The notes beneath the pieces were generated by a model. That model made no database searches, was not told where the DNA came from, and saw only the letters and a program-made list of their open reading frames with translations. 64,000 bases of DNA. It comes from an uncultured Pseudomonadota bacterium (GTDB lineage: Bacteria; Bdellovibrionota_B; Oligoflexia; Oligoflexales; CAIYRB01). The stretch is from contig CAIYRB010000200.1 of the NCBI GenBank assembly GCA_903928445.1, forward strand, positions 37,623-101,622, in the 5' to 3' direction. Positions 36,231 to 44,219 of this stretch are shown here, piece after piece; position 1 is the first letter of the stretch; each line of letters begins with the position of its first letter. The position numbers and the translations under genes are program-made.

Positions 36231-38069
36231 GTGTCCGACATAAAACTTCCCCAAAATGACGAGCGGCAAAAACGTGCTACCGATCTTGCCAAGGCCGGAT
36301 CTGCCTACAAATATAATAATGACATCGGCTTGCCCTTGATCGACACGGCCGGTCCAGACGATAGAAATCTGCCGGATTGGACCTTGAAAACCTTTGCGCT
36401 CTTGCTGAAGCTGCGAACCAATGTCCAGGCGATTTATGACAAGAGTGGTTTGAAGTTTCAGGAACCGAAGCCGGTTCGAGACATTCCCAAGCTCATCCAA
36501 GTACTAAAGAATGGCGATAATCCGATCGATTATTTTACGCCGGATTTGGGCTTCGTTTCGAGCATCCAGGACAATCGCGCCAAGGCGGTGAGCGATTATG
36601 TCGATAAGGTCTTTATCGACAGGGACAAAGATAACAAGGGAAGTGCTCCACTACCAGAAATTGCGACGGTATGGGATTCCGACAAGACCTTTGCCTATAA
36701 CTTTCTCGCCGGCCCAAATCCAAACCAGCTGGAGAGGTATCGGTTGGAGTCAAGGCCAGCGGATTTCGATATCACATCAATCGATCTAGGGTCGTTGCCT
36801 GAATTTGGCGGGGACTCTATGGCGCGTGCCATTTCGGAAGGTCGTGTTTACCTGGTTGATCGGTCTGATTTACGAGCGATCTTTGGCAATTTACCCAATG
36901 CGCCAGCACCAAATGCCGCGCCCAGGGTGTTCAAATCCGAGATCGCTGGGGAATGGAAGTATATCTATGCTCCTTACGTCGCCTTTGCCGTACCACCCGG
37001 TGGCAAGCATATGCTGCCGATTGCTATTCAGTGTGGACCTACCGCCGAGAGCTTTCAGATCTATACACCTAGAGATGGGTATACGTGGAAGATGGCACGC
37101 GTCTGCATGCTGGCGGCACACAACAATCATCATGAGGTGGTCAGTCACCTTGGTTTGACCCACCTGCTGATTGACCCGATCTGCATGGCGACGCGGCTAC
37201 GACTGCATTCGAGTCACCCGGTCTACAAACTGCTCAGTCCACACTTTGAGGGCACTGCTGCAATCAACATCAGTGCTAGGACCTCGCTGATTCTTCCGGA
37301 GCGTTCGGTGGATCGCTTAGTCGGGTCAAAGATCGAAAGGGATTACCCGTATCTGGCAGGTCAGCGCTTAGACTACTCATTTCGGGCGAATTTTCCCAAG
37401 TTGCGGATGACTAGCCGCGGTACCGATAATGGCGTGCTGCTGCCAAATTATCCATACCGGGAAGACTCGGCCTTGATCTGGGATGCCATCCATAACTGGG
37501 TATCTGACTACGTCAGTGTCTGGTACACCTCAGAAGCCGACATTCGTGCCGACTACGAGCTGCAGGCCTGGGCCAATGAGATTAATGATATTGGTAAAGT
37601 CAAAGACTTCTGTCTGACTGGTGGTGGCGTCCAAGGGCGCGACGATTTGATCGACATATTGACGATGACGATCTTTACCGCTGGCCCGCAACATGCAGCG
37701 GTCAACTTCCCTCAGGGCAAGGAAATGCTCTTTGTTCCAGCCAATCCTTTGGCCGGTTATGCCCAGGCACCCAAAGGTCTAGGCCATGCCGAGGCCGATC
37801 TCCTAGGGATCCTCCCACCACTTGATGTCGCGGTGCAGACATGGTCGATCTTGAGCCTACTGGCCGGTGTCCATAACACCAATTTGGGTGATTACCGCGG
37901 TGCCTTCACTTTTCATCCAAAGAGCGAGTTTTACCGGCTAAAATTTATCGCCAATCTTGTCCTCACCGAGGGCAACATCAACAGCGCCAATAGCTATCGC
38001 CGTTCGATCTACGAACTCGATTATGTACACCTTCTTCCGTCGCGTATCCCAGCCAGTATCAATATTTAA
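36231..38069 (+). CDS. Bacterial lipoxygenase, copy 2
   Basis: A 612-residue paralogue of the gene at 33699, similar over its whole length. Iron ligands are retained: His301, His306, His488, Asn492 and the C-terminal Ile612 (IPASINI). Differences are scattered, for example STSR-type substitutions and RLESRPADFDIT against RLETRPADFDIT, so both copies appear under selection for function. The start is a GTG with GAGGAG six bases upstream. It has its own leader and promoter region and no Tat partner gene after it. Confidence 0.93.
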   Translation: MSDIKLPQNDERQKRATDLAKAGSAYKYNNDIGLPLIDTAGPDDRNLPDWTLKTFALLLKLRTNVQAIYDKSGLKFQEPKPVRDIPKLIQVLKNGDNPIDYFTPDLGFVSSIQDNRAKAVSDYVDKVFIDRDKDNKGSAPLPEIATVWDSDKTFAYNFLAGPNPNQLERYRLESRPADFDITSIDLGSLPEFGGDSMARAISEGRVYLVDRSDLRAIFGNLPNAPAPNAAPRVFKSEIAGEWKYIYAPYVAFAVPPGGKHMLPIAIQCGPTAESFQIYTPRDGYTWKMARVCMLAAHNNHHEVVSHLGLTHLLIDPICMATRLRLHSSHPVYKLLSPHFEGTAAINISARTSLILPERSVDRLVGSKIERDYPYLAGQRLDYSFRANFPKLRMTSRGTDNGVLLPNYPYREDSALIWDAIHNWVSDYVSVWYTSEADIRADYELQAWANEINDIGKVKDFCLTGGGVQGRDDLIDILTMTIFTAGPQHAAVNFPQGKEMLFVPANPLAGYAQAPKGLGHAEADLLGILPPLDVAVQTWSILSLLAGVHNTNLGDYRGAFTFHPKSEFYRLKFIANLVLTEGNINSANSYRRSIYELDYVHLLPSRIPASINI

Positions 38070-38116
38070 AGGTAAGAAGCTGCTGATAACACGCGATCCT
38101 TCGCTACGCTCAGGAT

Positions 38117-38153
38117 AGTCGCTGGCGCGAAATTCTATTTCGCGCCAGCGACT
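38117..38153. terminator. Perfect 17-bp hairpin between convergent genes
   Basis: AGTCGCTGGCGCGAAAT (38117-38133) is followed by a three-base loop and its exact complement (38137-38153). It stands between lipoxygenase 2 and the minus-strand lipoprotein gene. No T-tract follows, so it could be a bidirectional terminator or an RNA-stability hairpin. Confidence 0.55.
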
Positions 38154-38182
38154 AGTGACTTCGTGTCGATTCGAGCTGCCAC

Positions 38183-38644
38183 CTATTGCAGAGATAGCTT
38201 GCCACTAAACTTAAGCACGGTTGCAGTTCCTAAGGCAATATCAAGGACATTGGTCTGAACGGCAAACTGAGTCAACGCGTATTCAGCGGACTCGCCGGCG
38301 CATGGCAATTGGGTCTTACCCTTGTCGTCATAATAGGCCTTCAGGACCATATTCGACTTTTCACTATCAGAATCGCCTAGTGTGACGATCGCATCGGTGA
38401 ATTGATCGATCACCTTTTGTCTGTCAGCGGTTGATAAATCGACGGGGCGACCACCTCGTACCACCGCTGAGACGAGGGGTACGCATTGGGTGATGACCTT
38501 TTTGAACTTATTTCTGGCATCTTCTTTGTCGGCGGCGCTTTGAAAGGTTTCAATCTGGCTATTTTTTTCAGCGCTAAGGGTCTTACAGCCCGACGATGCA
38601 AACGATAGCGACACCGAAGTAAATAAAATTATGGAAAAGCGCAT
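38183..38644 (-). CDS. Small hypothetical lipoprotein
   Basis: A 153-residue protein of unknown family. The signal SIILFTSVSLSFASSGC ends in a lipobox at Cys23 or so. The mature domain is mainly helical with two further cysteines (ITQCVPLVS and QLPCAGES). The ATG at 38644 has AAAGG six bases upstream; a TTG at 38662 would extend it by six residues. It is a single gene in opposite orientation between lipoxygenase 2 and the lipoxygenase remnant, so it probably arrived or inverted after the duplications. Confidence 0.65.
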   Translation of the reverse strand: MRFSIILFTSVSLSFASSGCKTLSAEKNSQIETFQSAADKEDARNKFKKVITQCVPLVSAVVRGGRPVDLSTADRQKVIDQFTDAIVTLGDSDSEKSNMVLKAYYDDKGKTQLPCAGESAEYALTQFAVQTNVLDIALGTATVLKFSGKLSLQ

Positions 38645-38656
38645 CCACGACCTTTC

Positions 38657-38691
38657 TTGCAAAGTTTCACAACGTCTAGGAAGATAATATC
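38657..38691 (+). promoter_or_regulatory. Degenerate lipoxygenase leader before the remnant
   Basis: TTGCAAAGTTTCACAACG then TCTAGGAAGATAATATC aligns with the two intact leaders but lacks the five bases GGAGC. It supports common descent of three lipoxygenase loci including their upstream regions. It overlaps the opposite-strand lipoprotein's upstream region. Confidence 0.55.
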
Positions 38692-38734
38692 AGACCCGCC
38701 TGTAAAATCCCAAGATCTGCGCAAGGAATCACCT

Positions 38735-38955
38735 ATGACTTCCTATCTGCTCCCGCAGAATGACGATCGTGATCGGCGCGCCGTGGAGCTAGGTGGCAAG
38801 CACATGCGAGCGAGGCCTACAATCTGAAGTTCAAAGCTAACCTTTTTATGGTCGAGGGCAAAATAAGCAGTGCAAACCGCAGTCGCCGGGCCATCTACGG
38901 CCTGGATTATCTGCATCTGCTGCCTTCGCGGATACCGGCTAGCATCAACATCTAG
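38735..38955 (+). pseudogene. Internally deleted remnant of a third lipoxygenase
   Basis: The ATG at 38735 starts MTSYLLPQNDDRDRRAVELG, which parallels the DIKLPQNDDQQKRAAELA start of the intact copies. The frame then ends at a TGA (38828-38830 area). In another frame, 38809-38955 reads SEAYNLKFKANLFMVEGKIS followed by SANRSRRAIYGLDYLHLLPS and RIPASINI-stop, the C-terminus of a lipoxygenase with its Ile ligand. About 540 codons between the two parts are missing and the join is out of frame. The shared leader is present just upstream (38657-38691), lacking the GGAGC that the intact leaders have. Confidence 0.9.
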
Positions 38956-39093
38956 GGTGACTGGCCCGTCTCGAGATGCTGAATAGTATAGTAAATACTG
39001 CTTTTAACGCGTTATTGCGGAGCATGACTCGAATGGCAATGTCTTCTTCACAGAAGATTAATTTGTTGCCATCAGGAGTTTTAGGTAGGTTGC

Positions 39094-39124
39094 GCCCAAT
39101 CCTCCCATCTCGGGTTGGGCTTTT
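39094..39124 (+). terminator. Terminator-like hairpin upstream of the PstS-like gene
   Basis: GCCCAATCC (39094-39102) pairs with GGGTTGGGC (39112-39120) including one G-T pair, followed by TTTTC. It would end transcription from the remnant locus, or act as a leader hairpin before the ATG at 39150. Confidence 0.6.
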
Positions 39125-39149
39125 CTAAACAATTTGTGGGAGTACTGCT

Positions 39150-39986
39150 ATGAAGCTTTTCGTTTCCGCCCTCACCTGCGCGACTTTGACCATCGCTTCG
39201 CAAGCTCATGCCGGTGTGCAAACCCTCCGCGGTTCCGATACTCTGGCTGGTGTGGTCACCGATGCCATCGTTCAAGCTGGTCTGTCTGACCAGTTGAGCT
39301 ACCAAGGTGGTGGCTCTGGTCTTGGTGAGGCCGCATTGGCCGCCAAGCAGCAAGGAATTGCGCCGATGTCACGCGCATTCAAAGCTGATGCAGCGGCAAC
39401 AGCTGCTGCGGCTGGTGTTACTCCTGTTCAGCATGTGCTCGCTCTCGACGGCCTAGGCATCTGGGTTAACCAAGCTAACACGCTGCCGTCGGTGACTCTG
39501 GAAAACCTCCGCGATATTTTTACCTGCAAAGTCACCCGTTGGGAGCAGCTACCAGCCTCAGGCCGCAGCGGCGAGCTGAAGGCATTGCGCCGCGATGACA
39601 ACTCGGGCACGACCGACACCTTCAAGAATCTGGTTGGCGTCAAGGAATTCGGCGCCTGCGTTAAGGTCTTCGCTGGAGCCGGTACGGAAGATATTGCCAA
39701 CGAAACAGCTCGTGACCCCGACTCCATTGGTTACGCTGGACTGAGTGCAACCCGACCGACCAACCGCCACCTGGCAGTTGCGAAAGATGGCTCCAGCGCT
39801 TCTGTGCTGCCCACCGTTGCCAACATCCGCGACGGATCCTATCCGCTAGCACGCAAGCTCTTCGTTTACGAAGCGACTGGTAGCTTCACGCCAAACGCTG
39901 CTGAGGCTCAACTCCTCAACAAGCTAACGGACCGCTCGTTTCTTGATCCAATCGTTCAAGATCACGACTTCATCACGCTCGACTAA
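39150..39986 (+). CDS. PstS-like phosphate-type binding protein
   Basis: A 278-residue periplasmic protein with signal peptide (SALTCATLTIASQAHA then GVQTLRGSDT). The anion pocket motifs of PstS-type proteins are visible: RGSDTLAG at the N-terminus, GGGSGLGEAAL, and RRDDNSGTTDTFKN, where R-x-D-x-S-G-T is typical for phosphate binding. IGYAGLSATRP belongs to the second lobe. No pstCAB transporter genes are near, so it may be a scavenging or sensing protein. GTGGGAG lies seven bases before the ATG, and terminators stand on both sides, so it is monocistronic. Confidence 0.88.
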   Translation: MKLFVSALTCATLTIASQAHAGVQTLRGSDTLAGVVTDAIVQAGLSDQLSYQGGGSGLGEAALAAKQQGIAPMSRAFKADAAATAAAAGVTPVQHVLALDGLGIWVNQANTLPSVTLENLRDIFTCKVTRWEQLPASGRSGELKALRRDDNSGTTDTFKNLVGVKEFGACVKVFAGAGTEDIANETARDPDSIGYAGLSATRPTNRHLAVAKDGSSASVLPTVANIRDGSYPLARKLFVYEATGSFTPNAAEAQLLNKLTDRSFLDPIVQDHDFITLD

Positions 39987-40015
39987 TTTTCAAGCATAGT
40001 GCTAGTGAGATAGAT

Positions 40016-40048
40016 GGAGGCGGCTATTTTAGCCGGCCTCCATTTTCT
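40016..40048 (+). terminator. Terminator after the PstS-like gene
   Basis: GGAGGCGGCT (40016-40025) and AGCCGGCCTCC (40031-40041) form an imperfect stem with a small bulge, followed by ATTTTCTT. Confidence 0.75.
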
Positions 40049-40049
40049 T

Positions 40050-40430
40050 GTGTGCTCAAGGTCAGCCAGGCGCCGGCCTGGACCGGTCGCTCATTGACCA
40101 ATTACCGGGTAAGCGCCGGTGACTGACCCCAGAGGGGCTGTGCCAGCCAGCCCCTGACCACTCCGGAGTCACGGTTAGCAGATGCGATGAGGACATGGGG
40201 GTAGGATTAGTGAGGGAGCTGTCCGCCTGACGGAGGCGGCTGCCGGTGAGCAAAAGGCAGGGACAAGGTCGATACAGGACCGGAGTGGTCGGAGTTGTGG
40301 CTGCTTCATATGGATACTCTCCACCGAAGTTGGTAGGGTGCGGGCGCAACGGGGTTGCTACCGCCACAGGTGCCAACTACGTAATACCATACAAGAGTAT
40401 GATTAAAACGGCAAGCTCGATGTTGCTGGC
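40050..40430 (+). ncRNA. Structured RNA element, HEARO/OMEGA-RNA-like, without nuclease gene
   Basis: About 380 bases with no gene but dense nested stems in one strand. Seen: GTGTGC at the 5' edge (40050); GGTCA (40060-40064) with TGACC (40095-40099), enclosing the perfect hairpin CCAGGC/GCCTGG (40066-40081); ACCGG/CCGGT (40104-40120); GGGGCT/AGCCCC (40134-40154); GGACA/TGTCC (40191-40224); CCGCCT/AGGCGG (40223-40239); GGTC/GACC (40267-40281); GCAAC/GTTGC (40346-40358) inside GGTA/TACC; CATAC/GTATG (40388-40401); GCAA/TTGC (40411-40426). The layout and stretches such as AGCAAAAGGCAGGGACAAGG recall HEARO (OMEGA) RNAs, the guides of IscB/IsrB nucleases. That family name is from memory and unverified. 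No group II intron domain V was found. Confidence 0.5.
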
Positions 40431-40472
40431 TCATCTCCTGTCCCTGCTGCCCGGCCCACACGCGGGTTCGCT

Positions 40473-40486
40473 GGCTCTTTAGAGCC
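40473..40486. promoter_or_regulatory. Small palindrome before the MarR gene
   Basis: GGCTCT (40473-40478) and AGAGCC (40481-40486) are separated by TT. It lies 28 bases before the likely ATG of the MarR regulator and could be its autoregulatory site, or a short hairpin. Confidence 0.3.
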
Positions 40487-40514
40487 GATCACTGTGTCCC
40501 AACGTGGAATGCGC

Positions 40515-41024
40515 ATGCTCGAAAAAATTAATGTCGCCAAATACGAACACCTCCTTGCCCTGGCCAAAAGCCACGCCGACGTCGACTTTGCGGCACTGGA
40601 GACGACCTTGGCACTGCTGCTGGTTGCCGAAGAGGTGCAAAATGCCATGGAGCACAACCTCGGCTGCTTCAACCTGTCGCGGGGACGCTTTAAGGTGCTG
40701 TTGGAGCTCATGATGGCCAGCGATTCCAGTCTCACGCCGGCCGACCTGGCCGCCAAGGTTGAGGTCAGTCGCGGCACGATGACCGGCTTGCTCGATGCCT
40801 TAGAGAAGGAGGGGTTCATCCAGCGCAAGCCGAGTGCCGATGACCGACGTACCATTTTAATCCGGATCACCGCCGAAGGCTTAGAGCTAATTCAACGAAT
40901 GTTGCCAGAGAACTTCGCTAGGACCGGCAAACTGATGCAGCGTCTCGATATCGAGGCCAAACGAACACTGGTTGACCTTCTGGTTAAAGTTAAAGAGGGT
41001 ATTGGTGAATACCAAGGCCTGTAA
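40515..41024 (+). CDS. MarR-family transcriptional regulator
   Basis: A 169-residue winged-helix regulator. DNA-binding region: LTPADLAAKVEVSRGTMTGL with LDALEKEGFIQRKPSADDRR as recognition wing, then TILIRITAEGLELIQRMLPE. N- and C-terminal helices form the dimer. The ATG at 40515 has GTGGA six bases upstream; GTG 40494 and ATG 40509 are weaker alternatives. The ligand and target genes are unknown; no metabolic gene is adjacent on the same transcript. Confidence 0.85.
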   Translation: MLEKINVAKYEHLLALAKSHADVDFAALETTLALLLVAEEVQNAMEHNLGCFNLSRGRFKVLLELMMASDSSLTPADLAAKVEVSRGTMTGLLDALEKEGFIQRKPSADDRRTILIRITAEGLELIQRMLPENFARTGKLMQRLDIEAKRTLVDLLVKVKEGIGEYQGL

Positions 41025-41114
41025 AGCATGTGCCGCGCCTGTCGTTGCAAACGTAGTTACCGCAAACCTTGACCTTTTTGAGGTGAGCGCACTGGAGAAC
41101 GGTTTGAATCCTGA

Positions 41115-41138
41115 CTAAACCAGGCTATATTGGTTTAG
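41115..41138. promoter_or_regulatory. Inverted repeat upstream of the cNMP-binding protein gene
   Basis: CTAAACC (41115-41121) and GGTTTAG (41132-41138) flank ten AT-rich bases. It lies about 80 bases before the ATG at 41218 and 90 bases after the MarR gene. An operator for either is possible. Confidence 0.4.
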
Positions 41139-41217
41139 GTTAATCCTTGTTAGCAAAATGATGGGTCCGATCCTTGGGTCTAGCAGTTGACCCTGCCGCC
41201 AGCCTAAGAGGACTTTT

Positions 41218-41973
41218 ATGGGTTCAAAGCTGTCCCTGACCTCCGTGCAGATCTTTCAGTTTCTGACGCCGGCTCAGGTCAAGCTTCTAGTGAGCCATGG
41301 CAAGATCGTCGAGAAGCATGCCCGTGATGTGGTGTTGCTGGCGGGTGAATCGGTGCCCGGTATTTACGTCATCGGTGAGGGTGCCGTCGGGGTTTATCCT
41401 GCCAGTTCCTTGCAGCCAATCGCGCGGCTGACCGTATCGCAGTCCTTCGGCGAGATGTCTTTTATTGAAAGCGGCAAAGCATCGGCGACGATCCGTGCCG
41501 AAGAGCCCGGAGCAAAGCTGATGCTAGTGCTGCATACGGATCTTACGGCGATGATTGCCGATGATCCCACCTTTGGCTTAGCGCTTTACCGCGGCATGTC
41601 ACTCGCCTTGTCGCATAAGCTGCGCACGACGACGGCGAAGATCACCGCCGAAATCAAAGCTGGGCGCCAGTTGCTCGACCAACTCAGCGCCGATGAGACC
41701 GGCGTTTCTTTTGATATTAATGTGTTGCCTTCTGATCTGGCAAAGCAGAACCAACAGGTGCTGGCGAGCGTCGAGGACGTCGTCCAGCTCAGTGAGGATC
41801 TACGCACGAAGTGTCCAGACGAGGGTATAACGATCGCCCGCCTGCAAAGCCGGATCGGTGACGTCAAGCATCAATACATCAAATTTTATCCGCGGCTGGC
41901 GCGGCAGATGCAGACCATCGCCAACTTTATCGTCAACATCGAGAAGTCACTCCTTCAAGCCAATGGCGACTAG
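41218..41973 (+). CDS. Cyclic-nucleotide-binding-domain protein without DNA-binding domain
   Basis: A 251-residue soluble protein. Residues about 10-120 form a cNMP-binding beta-roll: VVLLAGESVPGIYVIGEGAV, then SFGEMSFIESGKASATIRAE, the phosphate-binding cassette with G-E-M-S-F. The rest is helical (KITAEIKAGRQLLDQLSADE; VVQLSEDLRTKCPDEGITIA), and there is no Crp helix-turn-helix. AGAGGA is seven bases before the ATG. The output is unknown; such proteins often act through protein contacts. Confidence 0.8.
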   Translation: MGSKLSLTSVQIFQFLTPAQVKLLVSHGKIVEKHARDVVLLAGESVPGIYVIGEGAVGVYPASSLQPIARLTVSQSFGEMSFIESGKASATIRAEEPGAKLMLVLHTDLTAMIADDPTFGLALYRGMSLALSHKLRTTTAKITAEIKAGRQLLDQLSADETGVSFDINVLPSDLAKQNQQVLASVEDVVQLSEDLRTKCPDEGITIARLQSRIGDVKHQYIKFYPRLARQMQTIANFIVNIEKSLLQANGD

Positions 41974-41997
41974 GATGGGCGACTCGGTTCGACAGGT

Positions 41998-43404
41998 TTA
42001 GCGGGCGACTGCCAGGTGATCGACCAAGCGCAGCATAAACTCCAGTCCTGGACCGATGCTGGCCGCTGGAATCCGCTCGTTTATTCCATGGGCGCGCTTG
42101 CCATCTAGTTCACTCATGGCGATTGGGCCGATCCCGTAGGCAAGGATTCCGGCTCGGCGCAGGTAGCGTGAATCAGTGGCGCCTCGCGACATCACGGGTA
42201 GTAGAGGAACTCCAGGGTAGAGCTGCTTGGTAACGGCCCTTAACGCAACCGCGACTTCGCCATCTACGGGCGAGGTCTTGGGCACACCGTAGTCATGGAT
42301 GACGTTGACGCTCACCGCCGGGTTGGCGATGGCAGAGACGAGGCGCCGGCGCACTTCATCCACCGTTTCATCGGGTAGAATGCGGCAGTTGATCATCGCC
42401 GTAGCCGAGGGCGGCAAGGCATTTTCCTTGGTGCCACCACTGATCAGGGTCGCCACGCAGGTCGTGCGAAGATTGGCTTTGGTGATGGGGTCTTTCTCCA
42501 ATACGGCCAAAGCCGCCTCTGGCAGCTGGTGGTCGTCCGTGGCCGCAACCAAGGCTTGCATCGCCGCCTGCTCCTCGCCGGAGGTGAATGCCGCTTGCTC
42601 GGTAAAGTAGGCTCTGGTCACGGGCAGCAAATGTGCCGGCATCGCCACCTCGTTGATCTTCACCAGCGCTTTGGCCAGGGTAAAGATGGCGGTGTCTACA
42701 GGTGGCACCGAGGAGTGGCCGGTTGGCCCAGTGGCGGTGACGGTGAAATCGGCGTAATTCTTTTCCGCCGTCTGCATGCCGACGTACGCAACTTTGCCGT
42801 CTTCGCCAAGGGTCACCGACGCACCTTCATTCAGGGCAATGCCCGCGTCGATGAGCTGAGGATGTTTGTCTAGGAGAAAGCGAATGCCGGCCCCCCCGGA
42901 TTCCTCGTCGCCGGTGAGCGCAAGGATGACGTCGCGCCGCAGCGGCTTGCGGTCCGCCTTTAGGGCCAAGAACACCTCCAGATTGATCGCTGCCATGCCC
43001 AGATCGTCGCTGACACCGCGGCCGACAAGGTACCCGTCTTGCTCGGTCAACACGTGCGGCGGGCTGGTCCAGGCCTGGTCTTTGGTGCCGACCACATCGA
43101 CATGGGCGAGCAGCAGTAATGGCTTGTCTGGTCCGCTACCCTTAAGCCGGGCGACGATGTTCTCCCTTCCAGGAGCAAAGGCAACGATCTCGTAGGGGAT
43201 CTTCGCTTGTTGCAAGCGCGCTGCGATCGCCTTGACGACCCGCGCCTCGTTGCCGGGTGGATTTGAGGTGTCGGCCTTGATCCAGTCCGATAGTGAACGA
43301 CGTACGTTGGCGATTTGCTGCTCGTTCGGCACCGCTTTGGCTGGGGCGGAGAGGCCACTATATAATAATCCGGCGCAACATAGCGCGGCGATTCGAAGGG
43401 TCAT
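41998..43404 (-). CDS. M20-family metallopeptidase, exported
   Basis: A 468-residue zinc peptidase or amidohydrolase. Metal-binding stretches are LLLAHVDVVG (His and Asp), GRGVSDDLGMA (bridging Asp) and LTGDEESGG (catalytic Glu and metal Glu), with TGPTGHSSVPP in the dimerisation domain and a late His in GKRAHGINERI. A signal peptide (LRIAALCCAGLLYSGLSAPA) places it in the periplasm. The ATG at 43404 is four bases after the stop of the upstream lipoprotein gene, with GAAGGA before it; a longer start would overlap that gene. The operon with the lipoprotein suggests envelope peptide turnover. Confidence 0.9.
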   Translation of the reverse strand: MTLRIAALCCAGLLYSGLSAPAKAVPNEQQIANVRRSLSDWIKADTSNPPGNEARVVKAIAARLQQAKIPYEIVAFAPGRENIVARLKGSGPDKPLLLLAHVDVVGTKDQAWTSPPHVLTEQDGYLVGRGVSDDLGMAAINLEVFLALKADRKPLRRDVILALTGDEESGGAGIRFLLDKHPQLIDAGIALNEGASVTLGEDGKVAYVGMQTAEKNYADFTVTATGPTGHSSVPPVDTAIFTLAKALVKINEVAMPAHLLPVTRAYFTEQAAFTSGEEQAAMQALVAATDDHQLPEAALAVLEKDPITKANLRTTCVATLISGGTKENALPPSATAMINCRILPDETVDEVRRRLVSAIANPAVSVNVIHDYGVPKTSPVDGEVAVALRAVTKQLYPGVPLLPVMSRGATDSRYLRRAGILAYGIGPIAMSELDGKRAHGINERIPAASIGPGLEFMLRLVDHLAVAR

Positions 43405-43408
43405 CGAT

Positions 43409-44140
43409 TTACTGTCCTTCATCGGTGCCTTTGCCCTTGGCTTTGGCTTTTTCTTTTGCCTTCGCACTGATTTCAAATGCATCGCCGAGGTTTTGCTCGC
43501 CATGCCCCGTTTCGACCCAAGTGCCGTCGGAGGTGAAATATCCCGTCGCTTTATAGCGCTGTCCTGGCAGGCCATGCTGTTCGCGCGCCAGAGTTAGTTG
43601 ACGGTCACAGGTTTCTAGTTGGGACTTCGCTGTTTTAGTCATCTTCTTGAGCGTCACGCTGAATTTCTTTTCGGCCTTCATTCGCTTCTCAAAGGATTGC
43701 TCACGGGTGACGCGCAAGTCGCCGTTTTCGTCCATGCCCATATCCTCTTTGACCTCGGGATCATTCCGAAGGGCCTCCATATCCGGGATCTGGGTGGTGC
43801 GTCCGGAGCCGCCGAGGCGCTGATCATTCAGCTGATCCTCGCAGGCCTTCAAGTCGGTGAGCTCGCGCTCGACTTCGTCGCGCAGGTGGCTATTGGACAG
43901 CTCTAAGACCGCCAGATCGTCTTGCGCCGCCGAGTTGTCGAGAATGACCGCCTGGTTTTTGTCGTTGATGCCGATCTTGCCGTCGGAGGCCGAGCCTTTT
44001 TGTTGGAATTCCTTTGTTTCGAGCTCATGCACTTGATTGGGGGTGGTGCATGCCAGCATCGAGCCAAAGGTCATGCCAAGAAGGAGGGGGAGGGGCAGGG
44101 TCAGAACGCGAGCGAAGTTTACAATATTCCATGAACGCAT
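43409..44140 (-). CDS. Hypothetical lipoprotein upstream of the M20 peptidase
   Basis: A 243-residue protein without a family I recognise. The signal segment VLTLPLPLLLGMTFGSMLAC ends in a lipobox. The mature part is charged and probably coiled-coil: LSNSHLRDEVERELTDLKAC, later EQSFEKRMKAEKKFSVTLKK. The C-terminal tail is Lys/Ala-rich (ISAKAKEKAKAKGKG). ATG 44140 has GGAGG seven bases upstream. It is co-transcribed with the M20 gene. Confidence 0.65.
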   Translation of the reverse strand: MRSWNIVNFARVLTLPLPLLLGMTFGSMLACTTPNQVHELETKEFQQKGSASDGKIGINDKNQAVILDNSAAQDDLAVLELSNSHLRDEVERELTDLKACEDQLNDQRLGGSGRTTQIPDMEALRNDPEVKEDMGMDENGDLRVTREQSFEKRMKAEKKFSVTLKKMTKTAKSQLETCDRQLTLAREQHGLPGQRYKATGYFTSDGTWVETGHGEQNLGDAFEISAKAKEKAKAKGKGTDEGQ

Positions 44141-44219
44141 GAGCGACCTCCAACAAGGTGGATACATGGGACTCAAATCAGGGACCACGGCTCAGGCTGC
44201 TTCGCTCCGAGACTCCGGT

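Noticed and set aside
40062..40376. 104-residue minus-strand frame across the structured RNA element
   Set aside because: Its sequence is low in coding character and is explained by the stems of the RNA on the other strand.
40050..40430. Group II intron as identity for the structured element
   Set aside because: A GTGTG start would fit, but no domain V hairpin and no reverse transcriptase were seen; kept only as an alternative.
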